The notes under the pieces are model-generated. The model did no database searches. It saw nothing but the letters and a program-made list of their open reading frames with translations, and was not told the origin of the DNA. The position numbers and the translations under genes were made by a program. Shown here in pieces: positions 57,806 through 64,000 of a stretch of 64,000 bases of DNA. Source of the stretch: Pseudarthrobacter siccitolerans (GTDB taxonomy: Bacteria; Actinomycetota; Actinomycetes; Actinomycetales; Micrococcaceae); assembly GCF_001046895.1 (NCBI RefSeq), contig NZ_CAQI01000044.1:186001-250000 (forward strand). The letters are read 5' to 3'. How positions within the stretch are numbered: position 1 is the stretch's first letter; each line of letters starts with the position of its first letter.

Positions 57806-60031
57806 CTAGCCCTGCCCGTGTGGAACGCGCAGGGTGCCGTAGCGCTCCATACGGTGCCAGCGCAGGTGGACGCCGGCCAGCGCTGTGACCACTGCCTGGA
57901 TGACGACGAGATACATGAGCTGCCGGTAGACGAACTGCTGCAGCGGAAGCGTCCAGAGCGGCCGGAGCCGTTCATTATCGAGCCGGAACGCGTAGGCGGC
58001 CATCAGGAACTGGACGGCCAGGAAGACGAACCAGAGCGCGGCAATCCGAAGTGGATCGAGGAAGATCAGGCCGTAGAGAGCAAAAATATCCACCACGGGT
58101 GCGAACAGGGGCAGCAGCACCTGCAGGACCAGCAGGTAGCCCAGTCCGCGCCGGCCCAGCTTGCCGGCCGCACCTCCCTGCACCACCGCGCCCCGGTGCT
58201 TCCACATGGCCTGCAGGGTGCCGTAGCACCAGCGGTAGCGCTGTTTCCACAGCGCTGCGAGGCTGGCGGGCGCCTCGGTCCAGGCACGGGCGTCGTCCTT
58301 GTACACAACCCGCCAGCCGTCGCGGCACAGTGACATGGTCAGGTCGGTGTCCTCGGCGAGCGTGTCGTCGCTGACTCCACCGACCCGGAGGAGGGCGTCA
58401 CGGCGGAAAGCACCGATGGCGCCGGGGACGGTGGGCATGCATTCGGCGACGTCGAACAGCCTGCGGTCCAGGTTGAAGCCGACCACGTACTCGATGTGCT
58501 GCCAGGCGCCCAGGATGCCGCCGCGGTTGGCGACCTTTGTGTTCCCCGAAATGGCGCCCACCCGCGGGTCGGCGAAGGGCTGGATGAGGGCGTGGACCGT
58601 GTCCGGTTCGAAGACCGTGTCGCCGTCCACCATCACCACGAAATCATGGCTGGCCGCGTGCAGCCCGGCGTTCAGGGCGGAGGGTTTGCCGCCGTTCTCC
58701 TTCCGGATGACGGTGACGCCGGGCAGTCCGAGCCCGTCCACGATATCGGCCGTCCCGTCGGTTGAACCGTCGTCCACAACGATGATCTCCACCGGATGGG
58801 TGGACGCCGCAATGGACCGGACCGCGGCCTCTATGCCGGCCGATTCGTTATAGGCGGGCACAATCACGGTAACCGGCCCGGTAATTTCCGGCCGGACCAA
58901 CACGTCCGCCCGGCGCCGGCCACGGCCGGCAGCCGCGATCCGGCGTGCTGCGCGGCTGTGGCGGGCGGCAAAGAAGACCACAAGGACGGCGCGGATGAAC
59001 GTCACGACGCCGGCCGCCACGAGCGCCCAAGAGATGGCAGTGACCACGAAGTCGCTCAGCCGGATACCCCACAGGAAGGCCGTCCCGCTGACCTTTTCCA
59101 TAGCGGAGGCCGGCCGCGTGCTGTCGATGCCCATTGAGTCACCCACTGTGGTGACCCGGAAGCCTTCGTCCTCGAACTTCGTCAGGGCGGAATCAAGGGC
59201 GGCGACCGTCTGCTCCCGGTCTCCTCCGCCGTCGTGCATCAGGACCACCTGCCCCTGCGCACCTGTTGGATCAAGGTTGTCTTCGATCGTGGCGGCGCCC
59301 GGCAGCCGCCAGTCCCCGCTGTCCATGCTGCTGAGCACCGTAAGGTAACCCTGGTCCGCCAAGCCTTGCATGGCGGACCACGTGCCATTGGTCAGCGCCG
59401 CGTTGCCGGAACTGTAGGGCGGGCGCAGCAGTGACGCGGCCTCACCCGTGATTCCCACGATCACGTCCTGGGCACCCTGCACCTCGAGCTGGCTGCGCCA
59501 CGTTCCGGCGGTGCCGAGATCGGCGTGGGTGAGTGTATGGACGCCGATCTCGTGGCCCTCAGCCACCATCCGGCGCAACAGGTCGGGATTGTCGGCCGCC
59601 GCGGACCCCACCACGAAGAAGGTTGCATGGACCTGGTGTTTCCGCAGGACGTCGAGGATCCTGGGTGTCCAGACGGGGTCCGGACCGTCGTCGAAGGTCA
59701 GGGCCACCGTCCGGTCCGGAGGGCTGGCCGCACGCACTGCCCCGCCGCGCGGATCCACTACCGGACCGCCCTCGGATACAGCTTTCGGGACATCACTGGC
59801 AGATGCGCCTGCCGGTACGGAGTCGTAACCCACCCGGCCAAGGTGGTGCATGTATCCCTGCACCACGAGGGCAAGGCCCAACGCCAGCAGCGTGGCCAGC
59901 AGGACCAGCCAGTGAGCGCGGACATTTGAGGTGCGAGGGCTTTTGGTGCTGGGGCTTTTGGTGCTGGGGCTTTTGGTGCGGACAGCGCCTTTGCTGCGCA
60001 CACCGGCTTCGCCGGGGCGGGACATACTCAC
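57806..60031 (-). CDS. Polysaccharide deacetylase-glycosyltransferase fusion
   Basis: This 741-residue membrane protein has a basic N-terminus with a TKSPS repeat, then a helix (about 39-60). A NodB-type deacetylase follows (VALTFDDGPDPVWTPRILDV, HTLTHADLG, RPPYSSGN), facing outward. After a helix comes a family 2 glycosyltransferase with VIVPAYNESAGIEAAVRSIA, VVDDGSTDGTADIV, MVDGDTVFEP, AEDTDLTMSLCRDGW and the QRYRWCYGT motif. Three to four C-terminal helices follow. The enzyme probably makes and trims an N-acetylated exopolysaccharide. GTG 60031 overlaps the upstream stop (GTGA). Confidence 0.9.
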   Translation of the reverse strand: MSMSRPGEAGVRSKGAVRTKSPSTKSPSTKSPRTSNVRAHWLVLLATLLALGLALVVQGYMHHLGRVGYDSVPAGASASDVPKAVSEGGPVVDPRGGAVRAASPPDRTVALTFDDGPDPVWTPRILDVLRKHQVHATFFVVGSAAADNPDLLRRMVAEGHEIGVHTLTHADLGTAGTWRSQLEVQGAQDVIVGITGEAASLLRPPYSSGNAALTNGTWSAMQGLADQGYLTVLSSMDSGDWRLPGAATIEDNLDPTGAQGQVVLMHDGGGDREQTVAALDSALTKFEDEGFRVTTVGDSMGIDSTRPASAMEKVSGTAFLWGIRLSDFVVTAISWALVAAGVVTFIRAVLVVFFAARHSRAARRIAAAGRGRRRADVLVRPEITGPVTVIVPAYNESAGIEAAVRSIAASTHPVEIIVVDDGSTDGTADIVDGLGLPGVTVIRKENGGKPSALNAGLHAASHDFVVMVDGDTVFEPDTVHALIQPFADPRVGAISGNTKVANRGGILGAWQHIEYVVGFNLDRRLFDVAECMPTVPGAIGAFRRDALLRVGGVSDDTLAEDTDLTMSLCRDGWRVVYKDDARAWTEAPASLAALWKQRYRWCYGTLQAMWKHRGAVVQGGAAGKLGRRGLGYLLVLQVLLPLFAPVVDIFALYGLIFLDPLRIAALWFVFLAVQFLMAAYAFRLDNERLRPLWTLPLQQFVYRQLMYLVVIQAVVTALAGVHLRWHRMERYGTLRVPHGQG
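59938..59979 (-). repeat. 15-bp in-frame repeat (TKSPS)
   Basis: About 2.8 copies of a 15-base unit encode TKSPSTKSPSTKSP near the N-terminus of the deacetylase-glycosyltransferase. In-frame units of this kind can change copy number without breaking the gene. Confidence 0.8.
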
Positions 60032-60528
60032 GGGCGCGCCGGGGCCGAAGGCCGTGTTGCCTGGCCGGGCGCCAACCCGCTGGCGCCCGGCGCCGTGCCG
60101 CTCATCCCGGGATCCGTTGGCCGGGCTCCGGGCTCCGGCTCAACAGCGGGTGCTGCCGGGGCCGCCGGCGGGACAGCGGCGGCGCTGACGGGCGGTGCTG
60201 CAGGGACCGCCGGGGGCGCCGCCGGAACCTGAAGTGCAGCAGGCGCGGCCGGGACGGCTGCCGGGCCTTCTGCACCCTGGGGAGCAGCGGCGTCCGCAGC
60301 GGGCGCCGGCGGGGAAGACGGTACGCTGCCGGTGCCCACGGCGGCGGGGAGGGGCAGGTAGGGCGCGGCTATGTTGGGACCGCCGATGAGGGCAACCAGG
60401 AGAAGGGCCACATAGCCTGCCACGATTCCGAGGGCGCCCAGGCCCACGAGCTTGACCCGCCGCAGCCGTCGGCCCGAGGAATCAACAAAAACAGGACCAG
60501 GCGGCGATGTCTCATGAGGGGCATTCAT
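60028..60528 (-). CDS. Hypothetical Pro/Ala-rich membrane protein
   Basis: This 166-residue protein has a short polar N-terminus with GRRLRRVKL, one membrane helix (about 29-52, VGLGALGIVAGYVALLLVAL) and a long extracytoplasmic Ala/Pro repeat tail. No catalytic motif is visible. It is translated in overlap with the deacetylase-glycosyltransferase, suggesting a structural or export partner in the same exopolysaccharide machine. Similar Pro-rich partners precede such fusions in other actinobacteria, as far as I recall. Confidence 0.65.
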   Translation of the reverse strand: MNAPHETSPPGPVFVDSSGRRLRRVKLVGLGALGIVAGYVALLLVALIGGPNIAAPYLPLPAAVGTGSVPSSPPAPAADAAAPQGAEGPAAVPAAPAALQVPAAPPAVPAAPPVSAAAVPPAAPAAPAVEPEPGARPTDPGMSGTAPGASGLAPGQATRPSAPARP

Positions 60529-60765
60529 CGAGCACCAACCTTAGAGGACGGGCATTCTTCACCCAACTTGATGATTACTGTCCGAACGGGGGAAAGCACC
60601 AAAACGGTGACAGGTGTGCGTGGCGGCGCAGCCCTGGACGGACCCCGCAGCACCGGACGGGTCCCGCCTTTTCCGCTTGAAAGCTGCTATGGCGCGGCCG
60701 CTGAGCGTGGCTGTAGCTTTGGATTACTTTCCTTCGAACCAGCCGAGGTGCCGGAGGTACCGCCG

Positions 60766-61968
60766 ATGCAGCCCTTGTCCACGTCATTGGTTCTGATTGC
60801 GTTGCTGGCTGTTGCCGCGCCCCTTGCTGCCCGCTTCCTGGACCGGGTGCTCAAGGTGCCCGTCGTAGTGTTCGAAATCATCCTCGGAATGGTGCTCGGT
60901 CCCAGCCTGCTCGGCTAGATACAATCCACGCAGTTCACTGACACCCTGGCGGATTTTGGGTTGGCGATGCTGTTCTTCGTGGCCGGCAACGAGATCGATT
61001 TCGCCGCAATCCGGGGCCGGCCCGCCAGGCGTGCTGCGGCAGGCTGGGTGATCTCACTCGCGGCGGGCATCGGTGCCGGGCTGGTCCTGGCACCGGGGCC
61101 GGAGGCTGCCGTGATCATCGGCGTGGCTTTGTGTTCCACCGCCCTCGGTACGCTCTTGCCGATCCTGCGCGACGCCGGCGAGTCAAAGTCCCCGATCGGC
61201 GTCACGGTGGCAGCGCTGGGCGCAGTCGGGGAATTCGGGCCCCTGGTCGCGGTCTCGCTGTTCTTCAGCGGAAGGGAACTGGGGCCGGCCACGGCAGTGC
61301 TTCTCGGGTTTGTCCTGCTGACCGGCCTGGCGATTTTCCTGGCCTCCCGCGCGCGGCATTCACTGCTGCACTCCCAGGTCACCAGGACCTTGCACACCAG
61401 CGGCCAGTTCGCGGTCCGGTCCATCATGTTCATCCTGAGCGTTCTCGTTGTCCTCAGTATGGTGCTGGGGCTGGACATGCTGCTGGGCGCATTCGCCGCG
61501 GGGGTCCTGTGGAAGGTTGCCATCGCCCGGGCTCCCGAACACGACCGGCACATCATCGAGATGAAGATCGACGCCATCGCCTTCGGTTTCCTGGTGCCGA
61601 TCTTCTTCATCGATACCGGCATCGACTTCGAGCTGAGCGCGCTGACCAGCAGCCCGGCAACCCTTGCGCTGGTCCCCCTGTTCCTTGTACTCCTGCTCGT
61701 CATCCGCGGGCTGCCGTCCCTGCTGGCCGCTCCCCCGAAATCCATTCCCGGCGACAAACGGGCCATTGTCCTGTTCGCGGCAACGGGCCTGCCGATCATT
61801 GTCGCCGTGACCGGCATCGGCCGGGACGAAGGGCTGATCACCAGCGGCATCGCTTCGGCGCTTGTGGGAGCAGGAATGCTCTCTGTCCTCCTGTTTCCGC
61901 TGCTTGCACTCCGGCAGCATCAGCGCGGCGCAGCAGGAACCAAGCGGCCGCCTGTTTCCAGCCGTTAG
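60766..61968 (+). pseudogene. Cation:proton antiporter broken by one in-frame stop
   Basis: A 401-codon gene for a CPA2-type Na+/H+ antiporter starts at ATG 60766 with a GGAGG ribosome binding site. It reads MQPLSTSLVLIALLAVAAPL to GMVLGPSLLG and then meets TAG at 60916-60918. The same frame continues without any other defect to the stop at 61966-61968: IQSTQFTDTLADFGLAMLFF, many membrane helices, and SKSPIGVTVAALGAVGEFGP. Relatives usually have Trp at this spot, so a TGG to TAG change is likely. A shorter product could start at ATG 60967, but would lack the first helices. It is probably a recent pseudogene. Confidence 0.85.
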
Positions 61969-62062
61969 GTCGATTCCGCCTCCTCTTCACCGCACTTTCC
62001 ATGCCGGCTTCGGGAACGACGAGAGCCCGAGCGGGCACATCCCTGGGTTCTCAACCCTGCCC

Positions 62063-62092
62063 TTGACAGACATTTCTGAGTGTACTCATAAT
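62063..62092 (+). promoter_or_regulatory. Sigma-70-type promoter with overlapping palindromes
   Basis: TTGACA (62063-62068), 18 bases, CATAAT (62087-62092), close to the housekeeping consensus and unusual in this GC-rich window. Two overlapping palindromes, TGAGTGTACTCA-like (62077-62088) and CTCATAATTGAG (62085-62096), cover the spacer and -10 box, so a repressor could block it. The oxidoreductase starts 31 bases downstream. Confidence 0.6.
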
Positions 62093-62122
62093 TGAGAAGG
62101 ATCATATATTGAAAGGGTATTC

Positions 62123-63121
62123 ATGAAAGCTTTTGTCATTACCAAGTACGGCGAGCCGCTGCGCGAAGCGGACGTCGCCGAGCCAGCCATGGGGGAAGGG
62201 GATGTGCTGGTCCAGGTGCAGGCAGCAGGCCTGAACCAGCTGGACGAAAAGATCCGGCGGGGCGAGTTCAAGCAGATCCTCCCCTACAAGCTCCAGTTGA
62301 TCCTCGGCAACGACGCAGCCGGCACGGTCCTCCGCGTCGGGGACAAGGTGCGCCGGTTCAAGCCCGGCGACGAGGTCTACGGCCGCCCCGCCAAGGACCG
62401 CATCGGCACGTTCGCAGAGCGCATCGCCGTCGCCGAGGAGGACCTTGCGCTCAAGCCCGCGTCGGCAAGCATGGCGGAGGCCGGCTCGCTGCCGCTCGTG
62501 GCACTCACGGCATGGCAGGCCCTTGTCGAACAGGGCAACGTGCGTCCGGGCCAGAAGGTCCTCATTCACGCCGGTGCAGGCGGGGTTGGTTCCATCGCCA
62601 TCCAGCTCGCCAAGCACCTCGGCGCGACCGTTGCCACCACGGCGAGCGGCTCGAATGCAGCCTTCGTCCGTGAGCTCGGGGCAGATGTGGTGATCGACTA
62701 CCGGAACGAGGACTTTGAGCAGCACCTCAGCGGGTATGACCTGGTACTGGACAGCCTCGGCGGGGCGAATCTCGAGAAGTCGCTGCGCGTCCTCAAACCA
62801 GGCGGGAAGGCGATCGGGATTTCCGGTCCGCCGGATCCGGAATTCGCCCGCAAGGAAGGCTTGAATCCTGTCCTGCGGCTGGCGGTCACCCTGCTCAGCA
62901 GCAGGATCCGACGGCAGGCCAGGAAGCTCCGGGTCAGCTATGAGTTCCTCTTTATGCGCGCCAGCGGCGACCAGCTGCGCCGGATCGGCGCACTGGTGGA
63001 CGACGGCGTGCTGCGCCCGGTGGTAGGAAGGGTTTTCGATTTCGCCCAGACTCCACAGGCGCTGCAGTCCCTGGCCGGCGGCGGCATCCGCGGCAAGGCC
63101 GTGCTCACCCTCACGCACTGA
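62123..63121 (+). CDS. NADP-dependent quinone oxidoreductase (MDR family)
   Basis: This 332-residue protein is a zinc-free medium-chain oxidoreductase of the quinone oxidoreductase type. AGLNQLDEKIRRGEFKQILP and IPYKLQLILGNDAAGTVLRV-like sequence form the GroES domain. The NADPH-binding motif is HAGAGGVGSIAIQLAKHLGA (about 150-169). The zinc-binding Cys cluster is absent. The C-terminal ALQSLAGGGIRGKAVLTL is typical. It probably reduces quinones or enones using NADPH. An AAAGGG ribosome binding site precedes ATG 62123. A hydrolase gene follows after 49 bases, possibly in the same operon. Confidence 0.9.
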   Translation: MKAFVITKYGEPLREADVAEPAMGEGDVLVQVQAAGLNQLDEKIRRGEFKQILPYKLQLILGNDAAGTVLRVGDKVRRFKPGDEVYGRPAKDRIGTFAERIAVAEEDLALKPASASMAEAGSLPLVALTAWQALVEQGNVRPGQKVLIHAGAGGVGSIAIQLAKHLGATVATTASGSNAAFVRELGADVVIDYRNEDFEQHLSGYDLVLDSLGGANLEKSLRVLKPGGKAIGISGPPDPEFARKEGLNPVLRLAVTLLSSRIRRQARKLRVSYEFLFMRASGDQLRRIGALVDDGVLRPVVGRVFDFAQTPQALQSLAGGGIRGKAVLTLTH

Positions 63122-63170
63122 CCCCACACTCAGCCAGCAGCCCCCACAGCCCAATCAGGAGAAGACCATC

Positions 63171-64000
63171 ATGAACACCACCGATCCCGCCTCGTACGCC
63201 GAAGCAGCTACCCGCACCATCAATGCCGGGGACGTCACCTACGCGTACCGCGAGCTGGGGCCCAAAAGCGGCATCCCCGTCGTCTTCTTCGTGCACCTCG
63301 CCGCAACACTGGATAACTGGGACCCCCGCATCATCGAACCCATTGCGAAGGACCGGCACGTCATTACTTTCAACCAGCGGGGCGTGGGGGCCTCCACCGG
63401 AGAGGTTCCTGGCACCATCGAGGAGATGGCCGATGACGCTTACGCCTTCATCACGGCCCTCGGATTCGACAGGATTGACGTTTTCTCCTTCTCCATGGGC
63501 GGCATGATCGCCCAGGACCTCGCCCTCAAGCACCCCGGCCTGGTCCGCAAGCTCGTGCTGACCGGAACCGGACCGCGGGGCGGCAAGGACATGGACAAGG
63601 TGGTGGCCATTGCCTACTGGGACATTCTCCGCGCCGCCGTGACGCGGTCCGACCCCAAGGAGTTCCTGTTCTTTAACCGAAACCCCACGGGCAAGCCGGC
63701 AGCAAAAGCATTCATCAGGCGCCTCCAGGAGCGCACCAAAGAGCGCGATCAGGCCATCAGCACCAAAGCCTTCCAGACGCAGCTGAAGGCGATCCAGCGG
63801 TTCGGCCGGGCTGTTCCCTCGGACCTGTCGAAGCTCACCGTCCCCACCCTCATCGCCAATGGCGACCATGATCGCATGGTGCCGTCGGTCCTCTCGGAGG
63901 ATCTGCACCGGCGGATCAAAGGATCCGAACTGGTGATTTACCCCGACTCCGGCCATGGCGGCATCTTTCAGTACCATGCCCAGTTCGGACCCGTGGCAGC
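63171..64000 (+). CDS. Alpha/beta hydrolase (partial, runs off the window)
   Basis: The gene starts at ATG 63171 with an AGGAGAAG ribosome binding site, and the frame stays open to the right edge (about 276 codons seen). Catalytic residues are visible: Ser in VFSFSMGGMIAQDLALKHPG, Asp in LIANGDHDRMVPS and His in YPDSGHGGIFQYH. The oxyanion region is VVFFVHLAATLDNWDP and NQRGVGASTGEV. It is of the haloperoxidase/epoxide-hydrolase-like group; substrate unknown. Since the triad is complete, only a short C-terminus is missing. It follows the quinone oxidoreductase closely. Confidence 0.88.
   Translation, partial: MNTTDPASYAEAATRTINAGDVTYAYRELGPKSGIPVVFFVHLAATLDNWDPRIIEPIAKDRHVITFNQRGVGASTGEVPGTIEEMADDAYAFITALGFDRIDVFSFSMGGMIAQDLALKHPGLVRKLVLTGTGPRGGKDMDKVVAIAYWDILRAAVTRSDPKEFLFFNRNPTGKPAAKAFIRRLQERTKERDQAISTKAFQTQLKAIQRFGRAVPSDLSKLTVPTLIANGDHDRMVPSVLSEDLHRRIKGSELVIYPDSGHGGIFQYHAQFGPVA

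Noticed and set aside
59938-59979. CRISPR-like short direct repeats
   Set aside because: The 15-bp units are contiguous, in frame and encode TKSPS; there are no spacers and no cas genes.
59533-60765. A long plus-strand frame leading into the antiporter start
   Set aside because: It is antisense to the deacetylase-glycosyltransferase and Pro-rich genes; only the part from ATG 60766 has antiporter character and a ribosome binding site.
63111-63977. A 288-codon minus-strand frame at the right edge
   Set aside because: It is antisense to the alpha/beta hydrolase with a complete catalytic triad.

Overview
The window is a 64 kb piece of a high-GC actinobacterial chromosome. The strong G/C bias at third codon positions, the gene order polA - rpsA - coaE - uvrB, the CoaE-UPF0157 fusion, an Eis-type acetyltransferase and the overall protein style point to Micrococcaceae (Arthrobacter/Pseudarthrobacter-like). 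The genus is an inference. No tRNA, rRNA, CRISPR array, insertion sequence or prophage was seen. Two genes are cut by the window edges: the tail of a DUF3516 helicase (left) and an alpha/beta hydrolase (right).

Layout. 1-20 kb is mostly conserved core: peptidase and MFS genes, terC with a yybP-ykoY (manganese) riboswitch leader, uvrB, coaE, a 56-bp tandem repeat, YigZ, rpsA, an Eis-like acetyltransferase, polA, a hotdog thioesterase, a DHFR-like reductase and a Pit phosphate transporter with a coupled small membrane protein. 20-30 kb holds a KdpDE-like two-component pair without kdpFABC, a YciO/Sua5-type protein, a stand-alone LigD-type polymerase, the helicase HrpB and two membrane proteins behind a twin operator-like repeat. 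30-33.4 kb is a compact operon: secreted DUF4397 protein, class F sortase, ECF sigma factor, zinc-binding anti-sigma factor. 33-45 kb carries EF-G2, ChaB, a free 5'-3' exonuclease, an MFS protein, a methionine aminopeptidase, an AAA/VWA pair, a histidine phosphatase and a cyclodeaminase. 45-53 kb is a carbohydrate locus (DUF5107-TPR protein, cellulase-like hydrolase, GH35 galactosidase, AraC regulator). 53-64 kb holds a decayed oxidoreductase, a second DUF4397 gene, DHFR-like/RidA genes, an FAD oxidoreductase, a NodB-glycosyltransferase fusion, an antiporter broken by one stop codon, and a quinone oxidoreductase followed by a hydrolase.

Most interesting system. Both DUF4397 genes, 23 kb apart and on opposite strands, have the same promoter-like element: TGCATCC, exactly 16 bases, then CGGTAGTAG. 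Each is followed by a GC hairpin just before the ribosome binding site. The first copy heads the operon that encodes the ECF sigma and its anti-sigma. The simplest reading is that the sigma factor controls its own operon and the distant paralogue, a small cell-surface regulon whose likely sortase substrate has a membrane tail but no LPXTG motif.

Broken or doubtful genes are described as such: the antiporter with an amber codon, the 150-bp oxidoreductase remnant, and two small genes that look frameshifted near their starts.
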